Origin: Caulobacter radicis | GTDB lineage: Bacteria > Pseudomonadota > Alphaproteobacteria > Caulobacterales > Caulobacteraceae | Direction: 5' to 3' | Assembly (NCBI RefSeq): GCF_003094615.1 | Contig: NZ_QDKO01000021.1 | Span: forward strand, 1-64,000 | Length of the DNA stretch: 64,000 nucleotides | Shown: piece by piece, positions 36,012 to 46,920 of the stretch | How positions within the stretch are numbered: the first letter of the stretch is position 1 | Layout of the letters: each line of letters opens with the position of its first letter | Translations under genes and position numbers: made by a program | Notes under the pieces: generated by a model | What the model was told of the DNA's origin: nothing | Seen by the model: only the letters and a program-made list of their open reading frames with translations | The model's database searches: none

Positions 36012-37151
36012 ATGTCGGGACGCTTCAAGGGCTTCAAGCGCTGGATCTTCGCGGGATGCGTCCTCGTGCTGGGGATCGTCCTGACGGCGGCGTTCTACTG
36101 GCGCTACGACATCCTGCGCACGACGCTGGACCCGAAGGTGCCGTTCCAGACCTACGACCCGCCGCCGGCGCCCAACTACGCCGATCCAGCGGCCTGGGCG
36201 CTGCTGCCCAGGGGCGCGACCGGCATGGACCGCGCCGCCGACGTGTTCTTCGTCCATCCCACCACCTTCGACGGCGGGCGGGACTGGAACGCGCCCTATG
36301 ACCAGCCCAAGGCCGATCGCTATCTCAATCGCGTGGTGCTGCCCAACTACGCCGCGCCGTTCTCGCGGGTGGGGCGGATCTTCGCCCCCCACTATCGCCA
36401 GGCCAGCCTCTACACCTTCCTGACCCTGCGCGACGACGCCCGCGAGGCTCGACGCTTCGCCTATGGCGATGTGCGGGACGCCTTCCGGGCCTGGCGCGAC
36501 CGCTATGACAAAGGGCGGCCGCTGGTGCTGGTCGGGGTGGAGCAGGGCGGAAGCCTGCTGGCGCGCCTGGCGGCCGAGGAGATCGCGCCCGATCCCGCGC
36601 TCAAGGCCCGCTTGGCCGGCGTCTACCTGATCGAGACCGCCGTGCCGGCCGACGAGTACGGTCCGGTCGCGGCCGTCCCCGCCTGCGCGCGCCGCGACCA
36701 GGCCGGCTGCGTCGTGGCCTGGGCCTCGCTGACCGACGGCGACTTCCAGAAGGCCCAGGAGTGGCTGGGCCGCTCGCTGACCTGGAGGGGCGGAGACCAG
36801 CTGGAGAACCTCAACGGCCGCAAGCCGCTGTGCGTCAATCCGCTGCTCGGCGCCCAGACCGACGAACGGGCCCCGGCCCGGCTCAATCTCGGTTCGGTCA
36901 ACGCCACGGGCCTGGAGTGGGGCGCCCGGCCGGCCTTCCTCAAGCGCCAGGTCTGGGCCCAGTGCGAGAACGGCCTGCTGCACACGGGCCGTCCCAAGTC
37001 GGCCTCGCTGCGCGACACCGGCTCGTGGACCGACCGCCGCAAGGTCGACGGCTTCAATCTGTTCTGGGCCGATATCGAGGCCGACGCCGCCGCGCGGGTG
37101 GCGGCGCTGGGCAAGCGCGAGCCTCCGGTGATCAGGGCGCCGGCGCCTTAG
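36012..37151 (+). CDS. DUF3089-like alpha/beta-hydrolase-fold protein with altered nucleophile motif
   Basis: 379 residues with one N-terminal membrane segment (about 11-30), so membrane-anchored with a periplasmic body. The sequence FFVHPTTFDGGRDWNAPYD and the overall layout resemble DUF3089 proteins, a hydrolase-like family that normally carries a GHSQGS-type nucleophile elbow. Here that elbow reads GVEQGG (175-180), with Glu177 where Ser is expected, so classical serine hydrolase activity looks unlikely. It starts 32 bases after the thiolase stop. Confidence 0.75.
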   Translation: MSGRFKGFKRWIFAGCVLVLGIVLTAAFYWRYDILRTTLDPKVPFQTYDPPPAPNYADPAAWALLPRGATGMDRAADVFFVHPTTFDGGRDWNAPYDQPKADRYLNRVVLPNYAAPFSRVGRIFAPHYRQASLYTFLTLRDDAREARRFAYGDVRDAFRAWRDRYDKGRPLVLVGVEQGGSLLARLAAEEIAPDPALKARLAGVYLIETAVPADEYGPVAAVPACARRDQAGCVVAWASLTDGDFQKAQEWLGRSLTWRGGDQLENLNGRKPLCVNPLLGAQTDERAPARLNLGSVNATGLEWGARPAFLKRQVWAQCENGLLHTGRPKSASLRDTGSWTDRRKVDGFNLFWADIEADAAARVAALGKREPPVIRAPAP

Positions 37152-37328
37152 CCCTTTGGCGTCGCGGATCGGGGCCGCCGGAGGTCGTACCGCGCTGCAA
37201 CAGCGCATGATTTTGCCGCGAGGCCCGCGGCCAAGCCGCCGATCTTGCCTTCAGCACGCGTCGCCCAGCTTGTTTTCCTGCAGCTTTGCCACCACGGCGC
37301 GACTTGTCGCCGCTGGAAGGCGAGCGCG

Positions 37329-37358
37329 CTTGAACCGCGTCGCAAAAGGTCCACATAA
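37329..37358 (+). promoter_or_regulatory. candidate heat-shock (sigma-32) promoter of lon
   Basis: CTTGAA (37329-37334), 16-base spacer, CCACATAA (37351-37358), close to sigma-32 consensus CTTGAA and CCCCAT-T. It lies about 120 bases upstream of the lon ATG. The rest of the 325-base gap 37152-37476 shows no gene. Confidence 0.65.
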
Positions 37359-37476
37359 ATAACGACCATCCGTCCAGTCCCGGGCGGACGGACTGTACGA
37401 CTCAGGCGCATCGTCTGAAGTGACGGCAGTCCGCATGGCGAGGCGCGAGGTTCACGCGCCGGCCGGGAGTGAAAAT

Positions 37477-39876
37477 ATGTCTGAGATCCGTACGCTTCCT
37501 GTGTTGCCCCTGCGGGATATCGTTGTGTTCCCGCACATGGTGGTTCCGCTGTTCGTGGGCCGCGACAAGTCCGTGCGCGCCCTCGAGGAAGTGATGCGCG
37601 GGGACAAGCAGATCCTGCTCGTCACCCAAAAGAACAGCGCGGACGACGATCCGGCGCCGGCCGACATCTATGATGTCGGCGTGCTGGCCACCGTGCTTCA
37701 GCTGCTGAAACTGCCCGACGGCACCGTCAAGGTGCTGGTCGAAGGCAAGGGCCGCGCCGCGGTCGTGCGCTTCACCGACCAGGAAGCCTATTACGAGGCC
37801 CAGGTCGGCGAGGTCAGCGAGGACCAGGGCGCCGGCCCCGAGGCCGAGGCGCTGTCGCGCGCGGTCGTCGAGCAGTTCGAGAACTACGTCAAACTCAACA
37901 AGAAGGTGCCGCCCGAGGCCCTGGCCGCGATCCCGCAGATCGCCGAGCCGGGCAAGCTGGCCGACAGCATCGCCGCCCACCTGTCGGTGAAGATCGGCGA
38001 CAAGCAGCACCTGCTGGAAATCTTCGACGTCACCAAGCGCCTGGAGAAGGTCTTCGCCCTGATGGAAGGCGAGATCTCGGTGCTGCAGGTCGAGAAGAAG
38101 ATCCGCTCGCGCGTGAAGCGCCAGATGGAGAAGACCCAGCGCGAATACTATCTGAACGAGCAGATGAAGGCGATCCAGCGCGAGCTGGGCGACCCCGACG
38201 ACTCGCGCGACGAGCTGATCGAGCTCGAGAAGCGCATCAAGAAGACCAAGCTTTCGAAGGAAGCCCGGGCCAAGGCCGAGGGCGAGCTGAAGAAGCTGCG
38301 CAACATGAGCCCGATGTCGGCCGAGAGCACGGTGGTCCGCAACTATCTGGACTGGCTGCTGTCGATCCCGTGGGGCAAGGCCAAGGGCAAGAAGATCGAT
38401 CTCGCCGAGAGCGAGGACATCCTCGACGCCGACCACTACGGCCTGGACAAGGTCAAGGAGCGGATCCTGGAATACCTGGCCGTTCAGGCCCGGACCAATT
38501 CGCTGAAGGGCCCGATCCTCTGCCTCGTGGGCCCTCCGGGCGTCGGCAAGACCTCGCTGGGCAAGTCGATCGCCAAGGCGACCGGCCGCGAGTTCGTGCG
38601 CATGAGCCTAGGCGGCGTGCGTGACGAGGCCGAAATTCGCGGTCACCGCCGCACCTACATCGGCTCGATGCCCGGCAAGGTCATCCAGTCGATGAAGAAG
38701 GCCAAGACCACCAACGCCTTCGTCCTGCTGGACGAGATCGACAAGATGGGCAGCGACTACCGCGGCGATCCCGCCTCGGCCCTGCTCGAAGTGCTTGATC
38801 CGTCGCAGAACTCGACCTTCGGCGACCACTACCTGGAGGTCGACTACGACCTGTCCCAGGTGATGTTCGTCACCACGGCCAACAGCCTGAACATGCCCCA
38901 GCCGCTGCTGGACCGCATGGAGATCATCCGCATCCCCGGCTACACCGAGGACGAGAAGCTGGAGATCGCCAAGCGCCACGTCCTGCCGAAGCTGGCCAAG
39001 GATCACGGCCTGAAGGACAGCGAGTTCATCGTTCCGGACGCGGCCATCCGCGACCTGATCCGCTACTACACCCGCGAAGCCGGCGTGCGGTCGCTGGAGC
39101 GGGAACTGGGCAACCTGGCCCGCAAGACGGTGCGTGACCTGGCTCGCGAGAAGCTGACCAGCATCACCATCGACGACGCGCGCCTGGCCAAGTACGCCGG
39201 CGTCAAGAAGTACCGCTATGGCGAGACCGACGAGGTCGACCAGGTCGGCATCGTCACCGGTCTGGCCTGGACGGAGTTCGGCGGCGACATCCTGACCATC
39301 GAAGCCGTGAAGATGCCGGGCAAGGGCCGCATGACGGTCACCGGCAACCTCAAGGAAGTGATGAAGGAGTCGATCTCGGCGGCCAACAGCTACGTCCGTT
39401 CGCGGGCGACCTCGTTCGGCATCAAGCCGCCGATCTTCGAGAAGACCGACGTCCACGTGCACGTGCCGGACGGCGCCACGCCCAAGGACGGTCCGTCGGC
39501 CGGTATCGCCATGGCCCTGGCCATGGTGTCGGTGCTCACGGGGATCCCGATCCGCAAGGACATCGCCATGACCGGCGAGATCACCCTGCGCGGCCGGGTC
39601 ACCGCCATCGGCGGCCTGAAGGAAAAGCTGCTGGCGGCCCTGCGTTCGGGCGTGAAGACCGTGCTGATCCCGCAGGAAAACGAGAAGGATCTCGTCGACG
39701 TGCCGGAAAGCGTGAAGTCGGGTCTCGAGATCATTCCGGTCTCGACGGTCGACGAAGTGCTCAAGCACGCCCTGGTCGGACCGCTGACTCCGGTCGAGTG
39801 GAGCGAATCGGAAGAGCCCCTTTCGAGCCCCGCCAAGGCCGACGACGCCGGGGACGACGCAGTTCTTACGCACTGA
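37477..39876 (+). CDS. lon: ATP-dependent Lon protease
   Basis: 799 residues, the length I recall for Caulobacter Lon. N-terminal substrate-recognition domain ([24 protein letters not shown]), AAA+ module with Walker A GPPGVGKT at 352-359 and Walker B VLLDEIDK, and the C-terminal protease with Ser674 (DGPSAG) and Lys717 (GGLKEK). It degrades misfolded and regulatory proteins (in Caulobacter, DnaA, CcrM and SciP are known substrates). ATG 37477 is preceded by CGGGAG; the upstream in-frame extension is not part of Lon. A sigma-32-like promoter lies upstream. Confidence 0.97.
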   Translation: MSEIRTLPVLPLRDIVVFPHMVVPLFVGRDKSVRALEEVMRGDKQILLVTQKNSADDDPAPADIYDVGVLATVLQLLKLPDGTVKVLVEGKGRAAVVRFTDQEAYYEAQVGEVSEDQGAGPEAEALSRAVVEQFENYVKLNKKVPPEALAAIPQIAEPGKLADSIAAHLSVKIGDKQHLLEIFDVTKRLEKVFALMEGEISVLQVEKKIRSRVKRQMEKTQREYYLNEQMKAIQRELGDPDDSRDELIELEKRIKKTKLSKEARAKAEGELKKLRNMSPMSAESTVVRNYLDWLLSIPWGKAKGKKIDLAESEDILDADHYGLDKVKERILEYLAVQARTNSLKGPILCLVGPPGVGKTSLGKSIAKATGREFVRMSLGGVRDEAEIRGHRRTYIGSMPGKVIQSMKKAKTTNAFVLLDEIDKMGSDYRGDPASALLEVLDPSQNSTFGDHYLEVDYDLSQVMFVTTANSLNMPQPLLDRMEIIRIPGYTEDEKLEIAKRHVLPKLAKDHGLKDSEFIVPDAAIRDLIRYYTREAGVRSLERELGNLARKTVRDLAREKLTSITIDDARLAKYAGVKKYRYGETDEVDQVGIVTGLAWTEFGGDILTIEAVKMPGKGRMTVTGNLKEVMKESISAANSYVRSRATSFGIKPPIFEKTDVHVHVPDGATPKDGPSAGIAMALAMVSVLTGIPIRKDIAMTGEITLRGRVTAIGGLKEKLLAALRSGVKTVLIPQENEKDLVDVPESVKSGLEIIPVSTVDEVLKHALVGPLTPVEWSESEEPLSSPAKADDAGDDAVLTH

Positions 39877-39899
39877 CAGTAACTTATTGTTGATAAGTA

Positions 39900-39935
39900 G
39901 GGCGGCGCGGGACCTTTCCGCGCCGCCTTCGTTTG
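39900..39935 (+). terminator. rho-independent terminator after lon
   Basis: A perfect 10-bp stem GGCGGCGCGG / CCGCGCCGCC with a 7-base loop, followed by TTCGTTT, 24 bases past the lon stop. Confidence 0.85.
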
Positions 39936-39961
39936 ACGGGGCTTGCGAAGCCCGCATACTT
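39933..39961 (+). promoter_or_regulatory. candidate housekeeping promoter of hup
   Basis: TTGACGG (39933-39939) matches the Caulobacter -35 consensus TTGACGS exactly; a GCATACTT stretch follows after 14 bases, a weaker match to GCTANAWC. It sits directly behind the lon terminator. Confidence 0.4.
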
Positions 39962-40022
39962 CCACGCGAGCGAAGCGGCGTAAGCTGTTGCAGCGCCGCC
40001 GCTTATTGGCTGGGAGACAAAA

Positions 40023-40301
40023 ATGACCACGAAAGCCGAACTCGTCACGGCGATCGCCGAAAAGGCGGGCATCAACAAGAACCAGGCGAAGGACGCTCTG
40101 GAAGCTTTCATCGACACCGTCACCACTTCGCTGAAGTCGGGCTCGGACGTGCGTCTGGTGGGCTTCGGCACCTTCAAGGCCGTGACCCGCGCCGCCGGCA
40201 CCGCGCGCAACCCGCGCACCGGTGAGACCGTCGAGCGTCCGGCCTCGAAGACCGCCCGCTTCCAGGTCGGCGAAGGCCTGAAGACGACCCTGAACGGCTG
40301 A
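40023..40301 (+). CDS. hup: HU family nucleoid DNA-binding protein
   Basis: 92 residues, the standard HU length. It begins MTTKAELVTAIAEKAGINKNQA and carries the family signature GFGTFKAVTRAAGTARNPRTGE, which is the DNA-bending arm. It compacts the nucleoid as a dimer. The ATG at 40023 follows GGGAGA. Monocistronic, between the lon terminator and its own terminator. The lon-hup order is widespread in proteobacteria. Confidence 0.96.
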   Translation: MTTKAELVTAIAEKAGINKNQAKDALEAFIDTVTTSLKSGSDVRLVGFGTFKAVTRAAGTARNPRTGETVERPASKTARFQVGEGLKTTLNG

Positions 40302-40318
40302 TCCCGTTTCGGATTCTA

Positions 40319-40354
40319 AGGGGCGGGGCGTTGGATGACGGCCCGCCCTTTTCT
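40319..40354 (+). terminator. rho-independent terminator after hup
   Basis: GGGGCGGG and CCCGCCC form the stem of a hairpin with a 13-base loop, followed by TTTTC, about 18 bases past the hup stop. Confidence 0.75.
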
Positions 40355-40407
40355 ATGCGCGCTTCCCATGCCGCCCGACTGCGGCTAGAAGGCGCGACCC
40401 TGCGAAG

Positions 40408-40482
40408 GGGCGGTTAGCTCAGCGGTAGAGCGTCTCGTTTACACCGAGAGGGTCGGGGGTTCGATCCCCTCACCGCCCACCA
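40408..40482 (+). tRNA. tRNA-Val (anticodon TAC)
   Basis: A complete cloverleaf: acceptor GGGCGGT / ACCGCCC, D arm GCTC-AGCGGTA-GAGC, anticodon stem TCTCG / CGAGA with loop TTTACAC (anticodon TAC, reading GTA valine codons), T arm GGGGG-TTCGATC-CCCTC. The CCA end is encoded. Confidence 0.95.
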
Positions 40483-40570
40483 GGGACCCCAAGGTTGGGG
40501 TTGCTGACACCATGCTGTCAGCGGACCTTCGGCAGTCTCCCCGGCGTTGGACGCCAAAAGGGAGATCGTC

Positions 40571-40939
40571 ATGTCCGTCAAGGGAAGCTGCCACTGCGGC
40601 GCCATCCAGTTCGAGGTCGAGACCGCGCCGACCGAACTGACCGACTGCAACTGCTCGTTCTGTTCCAAGCGCGGCAATCTCGTCGCCTACTACCAGCCGT
40701 CCAGCTTCAAGCTGCTGACCGCGCGCGACCGGGTGTCGACCTACCAGTGGGGCGACTACATGGGCACGCACCATCATTGTTCGATCTGCGGATGCGGCGC
40801 CTTCAGCCAGTTCCCGGATTTCAGCAGCGGCGAGGCCGACTACGACCATCCGCGCGTCAGCATCAACGTGCGGCTGCTGGAGAACTTCGACCTGGCCCCG
40901 CTGCCTGTGGTGCATCTCAACGGGCGGGATGATTGGTGA
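40571..40939 (+). CDS. GFA/CENP-V family zinc-binding protein
   Basis: 122 residues of the glutathione-dependent formaldehyde-activating (GFA) family. The zinc-binding cysteines are in GSCHCGAIQFEVE, CNCSFCSKRG and HHCSICGCGAFSQ. Most members have no proven activity, so a formaldehyde role should not be assumed. ATG 40571 has GGGAGA upstream. It lies alone, downstream of tRNA-Val. Confidence 0.88.
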   Translation: MSVKGSCHCGAIQFEVETAPTELTDCNCSFCSKRGNLVAYYQPSSFKLLTARDRVSTYQWGDYMGTHHHCSICGCGAFSQFPDFSSGEADYDHPRVSINVRLLENFDLAPLPVVHLNGRDDW

Positions 40940-40960
40940 GGGGGGAGCGGTAAAACCTCT

Positions 40961-41083
40961 TGCCGTCATCCCGGCCGAAGGTGCGCGTAGCGAACCGTAG
41001 AGCCGGGACCCAGGGGCAGCTGCAATGCGTTGGCCCCTGGGTCCCGGATAAGCCCTACGGGCTTTCCGGGATGACGACCGAAG
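40961..41083. repeat. REP-like palindromic intergenic repeat, copy 2
   Basis: Same family as 2376-2521: TGCCGTCATCCCGGCCGAAG, GAGCCGGGACCCAGGGGC, then the inverted half GCCCCTGGGTCCCGGATAAG and TTCCGGGATGACGACCG. The central part is shorter than in copy 1. It again sits between convergent genes. Confidence 0.85.
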
Positions 41084-41087
41084 AGGT

Positions 41088-42338
41088 CTAAAGCAGCGCC
41101 TCCAGCGCCTGGGCCGCGTTGCGACCCGCGACGTCGCTGGCGATCTTCGCGCCCAGCGCCCTGGCCGCCTCGGCATAGGCCGGATCGTCCAGAAGCCGCG
41201 TCAGCGCCTCGCCGATCTTCTCGGGCGGGGCGTCCGGCGATACGGTGATCGCCGCGCCGCGGTGGGCGGCGCGCGTGGCGTTGTCGTTCTGGTCGCGGCC
41301 CATGGGCAGGCACAGCAGCGGGACCCCGGCCATCAAAGGGCGCAGGGTCGAGCCGTGGCCGGCGTGGGTGACGAAGGCGGCGGCCTGGTCCAGCACCGCG
41401 CCGTGCGGCGCGCTGCGGACGATCCTGACGTGGGGAGGCGCTTCGAACTCCGCCGGGTCCAGCGTCGGCCCGGTCGTCACCAAGGCGCGGACGGGCAGGG
41501 CCGAGAGGGCGGCGATCACGTTGCGCAGCGTCTTTTCCTGCGCCTGGTAGAGGCTGGAGAACGACACCACGACCAGCGGCGCGTCGCCTTCGGGCGGCGG
41601 GGCGGGCTCCACCCAGGCCGGATCGGCGAGATAGGGGCCGACATGGGCGAACGGGGCGGGCAGGGGATCGGGCGCGAAGTCGAAGGCCGGGCTGGTGGCC
41701 AGCAGGATCGCGTCCGCCGCATCGAACTGGGTGAAGAGATCGTCCAGGGGGGCGAGATCGTACTCGGCGCGGGCGGCGTTCAGCGCCGGCAGGCCCGACT
41801 GGAAGAGGCCGCGCGCCATCTGGGCGACCATGGCGTGCATGGCCCGCTCCTGGTCGTCGGCCGCTGGAGCCATGCCGGCCCCGAACGGCGGCGCGCCGGG
41901 CAGGTTGGGCAGCGACCAGATGTTGGCCGACAGCAGGGCTAGCTTCGTCCCGCGCGCCTGGGCCGCGACCATCACGCCCAGCAGCAGTTCCTGGGTGACG
42001 ATGACGTCGGCGGGAAAGGCGTCCAGGGCTTCGAGCACGTCGTGGGCGTAGGCGCTGGCCGGGCCGGCCATGACCCGCTCGAGCAGGCGCTCGATCACGG
42101 CCATCGGATTGTCGGCCTCGAAGTCGCGCAGGCGGTCGTCCTCGCGGGTCTTGCCGGTCTGGAACGGCGCGGTCGTCCATGGCCGGAAGGGAACGCCCAG
42201 GGCCTGGGCGTCGGCGGCGTTGGCCGGATCGCTGATCGCCAGCACCTGGTGGCCGCGCGCGATCATGTCGGCGGCGACCATCAGCAGCGGCTGCACGTGG
42301 CCGCCGCCTTCCCAGGTGGTGAACAGAAAACGCGCCAT
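41088..42338 (-). CDS. GT1-family (MGT-like) glycosyltransferase
   Basis: 416 residues, similar in layout to macrolide/UDP-glycosyltransferases. N-terminal acceptor domain starts MARFLFTTWEGGGHVQPLL. C-terminal donor domain has VVVSFSSLYQAQE and the signature AAFVTHAGHGSTLRPLMAGVPLLCLPMGRDQNDNA, with the HxGxGS nucleotide-sugar motif. It probably glycosylates a small lipophilic acceptor; the substrate is unknown. It is divergent from the GT4 gene that follows. Confidence 0.85.
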   Translation of the reverse strand: MARFLFTTWEGGGHVQPLLMVAADMIARGHQVLAISDPANAADAQALGVPFRPWTTAPFQTGKTREDDRLRDFEADNPMAVIERLLERVMAGPASAYAHDVLEALDAFPADVIVTQELLLGVMVAAQARGTKLALLSANIWSLPNLPGAPPFGAGMAPAADDQERAMHAMVAQMARGLFQSGLPALNAARAEYDLAPLDDLFTQFDAADAILLATSPAFDFAPDPLPAPFAHVGPYLADPAWVEPAPPPEGDAPLVVVSFSSLYQAQEKTLRNVIAALSALPVRALVTTGPTLDPAEFEAPPHVRIVRSAPHGAVLDQAAAFVTHAGHGSTLRPLMAGVPLLCLPMGRDQNDNATRAAHRGAAITVSPDAPPEKIGEALTRLLDDPAYAEAARALGAKIASDVAGRNAAQALEALL

Positions 42339-42549
42339 GTCGATACCCCCGTTTGGCTCCTCCTACGACGCGGGAGCCGTTCAATCCAGGCGAACCGAAA
42401 TATGGTTTTTGCGCCGATGCGCGACGCGACGTAGGGTGGCGTTGCGTGGCTGGACAACGGTCCAGCTTCGGAGGAACCTCCCGGCGCTCGAGCACCTTAT
42501 CGCTTGGCGGCCGCGCAAGACGGCTCCCTCTGCAGTAGCGAGGTACGGC

Positions 42550-43773
42550 GTGATCGATCTTCTGCTGACTCCCCCGCCGAGCCCCGAGGCCGGCGCGCCG
42601 CAGGACCAGATTCGATCAAGCCCGGGGCGGCCCGCCCGTCTCATCGATACGACGATGCTCTATGCCCCGCGCAGCGGCGGCGTGCGCCGCTATCTCAACG
42701 CCAAACGCGCCTGGCTGGCGGAGAATCGGCCCGGCGTGCGCCACACCCTGGTGGTGCCGGGGCCGCGCGACGCCCATGACGGCCATGGCCGGGTGTCGAT
42801 CTACGCCGCGCCGCTGCCGTTCGGTGACGGCTATCGCTGGCCGATCGGCAAGACCAGCTGGATGGAGCGGCTGATCCGCCAGCGTCCCGACATCATCGAG
42901 GCGGGCGATCCCTATACGCCGGGCCTGGCCGCGCTGAAGGCGGGCGACGCCCTGGGCGTGCCGGTCGTCGGCTTCTGCCACACCGATCTTGGCGCCCTGG
43001 CGGCGCTGCATATCGGCGAATGGGCCGAAAAGCCGGTCCAGAAGCGTTGGGCGGCGATCTATCGCCAGTTCGACCAGGCCGTGGCGCCGAGCCACTTCAT
43101 CGCCGGACGGCTGATCGAGGCGGGGGTTCGAGACGCCATCGGCCTGCCGCTGGGCGTCGACGTCGACACCTTTCATCCCGCGCGCGGCGATCGCGCGGCG
43201 CTGCGGCGGCGACTGGGCCTGACCGATCGTCACCGAATCCTCGTCTTCGCTGGCCGTCCGGCGCGGGAAAAGAAGCTCGACGTGCTGGTCGACGCCGTCG
43301 AGCGGCTGGGCGAGCCCTATGTGCTGCTGCTGATCGGGGCCGGGGCGGGCGCGCGGGCCAGCGATCGGGTGATCTCGATGGATTATCAGCGTGACCCGGA
43401 GGCTCTGGCCGCGATCCTGGCCGGCTGCGACGCCTTCGTTCACGCCAACGACAACGAACCGTTCGGCCTGATCGTGCTGGAGGCCATGGCCTGCGGCCTG
43501 CCGGTGGTGGGCGTGGCGGCCGGGGGCGTCGCCGAAAGCGTCGACGAGCAGGTCGGCGTGCTGGCCCAGGCGTCGGAAGGCGGGGTGTTCGCCGAGGCGG
43601 TCGAGGCGCTGTTCGCCCGCGACATGGTCGCCCTCGGGCATGCCGCGCGCCTGCGGGCCGAGACCCGGCATGGCTGGACGCCGGTGTTCGAGCGCCTGAC
43701 CGAGATCTACGGCCGCCTAAGCGGCTCGCGGGCCTTTCTTGGCGAAGCGGCCGCGGCGGCCGCCTCGCACTAG
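42550..43773 (+). CDS. GT4-family glycosyltransferase
   Basis: About 407 residues, a GT-B fold glycosyltransferase. N-terminal SGGVRRYLNAKRAWL; C-terminal donor-site motifs ILVFAGRPAREKKLDVLVDAV and FVHANDNEPFGLIVLEAMACGLPVVGVAAGG, with the E-x7-E pair of the family. It likely transfers a sugar to a lipid or polysaccharide. GTG 42550 has GAGG upstream; the reading frame stays open further upstream across the divergent gene, and ATG 42655 is another possible start. Confidence 0.85.
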   Translation: MIDLLLTPPPSPEAGAPQDQIRSSPGRPARLIDTTMLYAPRSGGVRRYLNAKRAWLAENRPGVRHTLVVPGPRDAHDGHGRVSIYAAPLPFGDGYRWPIGKTSWMERLIRQRPDIIEAGDPYTPGLAALKAGDALGVPVVGFCHTDLGALAALHIGEWAEKPVQKRWAAIYRQFDQAVAPSHFIAGRLIEAGVRDAIGLPLGVDVDTFHPARGDRAALRRRLGLTDRHRILVFAGRPAREKKLDVLVDAVERLGEPYVLLLIGAGAGARASDRVISMDYQRDPEALAAILAGCDAFVHANDNEPFGLIVLEAMACGLPVVGVAAGGVAESVDEQVGVLAQASEGGVFAEAVEALFARDMVALGHAARLRAETRHGWTPVFERLTEIYGRLSGSRAFLGEAAAAAASH

Positions 43774-43790
43774 ATAGTAAAGAGAGCGCC

Positions 43791-44804
<1,014 letters not shown>

Positions 44805-44942
44805 GTCCGCTACATGGGATGCGACCGGTCGGTAACAACCGTCCGGCGACACAATTTGTCGCAGTCGTTCCAGCGGACGCGCGCGCAAGCGGCAGCGCCA
44901 GGCGCTTAAACGAGCAACTTGAAAAAGTGGGGAAGGGGAAAG

Positions 44943-45019
<77 letters not shown>

Positions 45020-45088
45020 GTCGCGTAAAGGCCTAAACCCTTACGAAGCGCTCGCTTTTACCTCGGATCGCTACCTTCGAGAAGAAGG

Positions 45089-45165
<77 letters not shown>

Positions 45166-45310
45166 ATTTGCTGTCCGCCGAGGCGGAAGTGCGACCCGCC
45201 GTGCGGCGAGGGGCGTCTGATATGTCGGGCCGAGACTCGTGTCAACGGCCATGTCGCAGAACCTGTGGATGCCTTGTAGTTGCGATCGTTTCTCAATGTG
45301 CCCCGGGCGT

Positions 45311-45339
45311 TTGAAGCGTGGGAAATGCTGGGCTACAAC
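45311..45339 (+). promoter_or_regulatory. candidate housekeeping promoter of the nuo operon
   Basis: TTGAAGC (45311-45317), 14-base spacer, GCTACAAC (45332-45339). The -10 matches the Caulobacter consensus GCTANAWC exactly and the -35 differs from TTGACGS at one base. The nuoA ATG is 27 bases downstream, implying a short untranslated leader. Confidence 0.7.
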
Positions 45340-45365
45340 GCGGCCGATTCAAGCCAAGGGCTGTC

Positions 45366-45743
45366 ATGACCGCCTTCCTTCTCCAGTACCTGCCGATCGT
45401 GATCTTCATCGGGATCGCGGCCGTTATCGGCATCGTCTTCATGTTGGCCGCCGCCGTGCTCGCGCCCAAGGCGCCGGACCCGGAAAAGCTGTCCGCGTAC
45501 GAATGCGGCTTCAACGCCTTCGACGATGCGCGCATGAAGTTCGACGTCCGGTTCTACCTGGTGTCGATCCTCTTCATCATCTTCGACCTCGAAGTGGCGT
45601 TCCTGTTCCCGTGGGCCGTCACCCTGCTGAAGCTGCCGCCTGACGTGGCTCAATACGCCTTCTGGTCCATGCTGGCCTTCCTGGGCGTTCTTACCGTCGG
45701 CTTTATCTACGAATGGAAGAAGGGCGCCCTCGAATGGGAGTGA
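45366..45743 (+). CDS. nuoA: NADH-quinone oxidoreductase subunit A
   Basis: 125 residues with three membrane helices. Contains the conserved loop [42 protein letters not shown], characteristic of NuoA (ND3), which helps form the quinone-site junction of complex I. The start at 45366 follows an AAGGG stretch; an open frame 48 bases upstream overlaps the promoter. Its stop overlaps nuoB by 10 bases. Confidence 0.96.
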   Translation: MTAFLLQYLPIVIFIGIAAVIGIVFMLAAAVLAPKAPDPEKLSAYECGFNAFDDARMKFDVRFYLVSILFIIFDLEVAFLFPWAVTLLKLPPDVAQYAFWSMLAFLGVLTVGFIYEWKKGALEWE

Positions 45744-46318
45744 TCGTTCCCGCCAACAGCTCGCCCGTCGTTCCGGCCGGCGCCGCTGGCCGCTCGACCG
45801 TGCAGGGCTATGACCCCAAGCTGCACGACGCCTTCTTTGACGGCGTCTCCCAGCAACTGGCCGACAAGGGCTTCATCACGGCCGCCGCCGACGACCTCAT
45901 CACCTGGGCCCGCACGGGCTCGCTGATGTGGATGACGTTCGGCCTGGCGTGCTGCGCCGTCGAGATGATGCACTCGGCCATGCCGCGCTACGACCTGGAG
46001 CGCTACGGCTTCGCCCCCCGCGCCAGCCCGCGTCAGTCGGACGTGATGATCGTGGCCGGCACGCTGACCAACAAGATGGCCCCGGCTCTGCGCAAGGTCT
46101 ACGACCAGATGCCCGAGCCCCGCTACGTCATCTCGATGGGCAGCTGCGCCAACGGCGGCGGCTACTACTATTACAGCTACAGCGTCGTGCGCGGCTGCGA
46201 CCGCGTCGTGCCGATCGACATCTACGTGCCGGGCTGCCCGCCCACGGCCGAAGCGCTAGTCTACGGCGTGCTGCAGCTCCAGAAGAAGATCCGTCGCACG
46301 GGGACCATCGAGCGATGA
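45734..46318 (+). CDS. nuoB: NADH-quinone oxidoreductase subunit B
   Basis: 194 residues, carrier of the terminal cluster N2 next to the quinone. The four ligands are Cys73, Cys74, Cys138 and Cys168 ([26 protein letters not shown]). ATG 45734 lies inside the end of nuoA and gives the usual length; the stop overlaps the nuoC start. Confidence 0.96.
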   Translation: MGVIVPANSSPVVPAGAAGRSTVQGYDPKLHDAFFDGVSQQLADKGFITAAADDLITWARTGSLMWMTFGLACCAVEMMHSAMPRYDLERYGFAPRASPRQSDVMIVAGTLTNKMAPALRKVYDQMPEPRYVISMGSCANGGGYYYYSYSVVRGCDRVVPIDIYVPGCPPTAEALVYGVLQLQKKIRRTGTIER

Positions 46319-46917
46319 GCCAAGACCTCGAAGCCCTCGGCCAGGCGATCGTCGCCAATTCGGCCGGCGCGATCGCCTCGTACAACGTGGCGTTCGGCGA
46401 GCTGAACCTGCTGGGTTCGGCCAACCGCGCGGTCGAGCTGCTGACCTACCTGCGCGACCACCCCGACTATCGGTTCCATCAGCTGGTGGACCTGACGGCG
46501 GTCGACTACCCCGAGCGCGCCGCGCGCTTCGACGTGGTCTACCACCTGCTGTCGATGGTGAAGAACGTCCGCGTCCGCGTGAAGGTGCAGACCGACGAAG
46601 ACACCCCGGTGCCGAGCGCCACGCCCGTGTTCCCGGTCGCCGACTGGTTCGAGCGCGAAGTGTTCGACATGTACGGCGTGTTCTTCGAAGGCCACCCGGA
46701 CCTGCGCCGGATCCTGACGGACTATGGTTTCCACGGCCACCCGCTGCGGAAAGACTTCCCGATGACCGGCTATGTCGAGGTCCGCTACGACGACGAACTC
46801 AAGCGCGTCGTCTACGAACCCGTGAAGATCACCGAGTACCGCGCATTCGACTTCCTCTCTCCGTGGGAGGGCGCCAAGTACGCCCTGCCGGGCGACGAGA
46901 AGGCGGAGAAGGCTTAA
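46315..46917 (+). CDS. nuoC: NADH-quinone oxidoreductase subunit C
   Basis: 200 residues, the 30-kDa-type peripheral-arm subunit. Signature: [40 protein letters not shown]. It overlaps nuoB by 4 bases (ATGA) and is not fused to nuoD, unlike the E. coli nuoCD fusion. Confidence 0.96.
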   Translation: MSQDLEALGQAIVANSAGAIASYNVAFGELNLLGSANRAVELLTYLRDHPDYRFHQLVDLTAVDYPERAARFDVVYHLLSMVKNVRVRVKVQTDEDTPVPSATPVFPVADWFEREVFDMYGVFFEGHPDLRRILTDYGFHGHPLRKDFPMTGYVEVRYDDELKRVVYEPVKITEYRAFDFLSPWEGAKYALPGDEKAEKA

Positions 46918-46920
46918 GTC

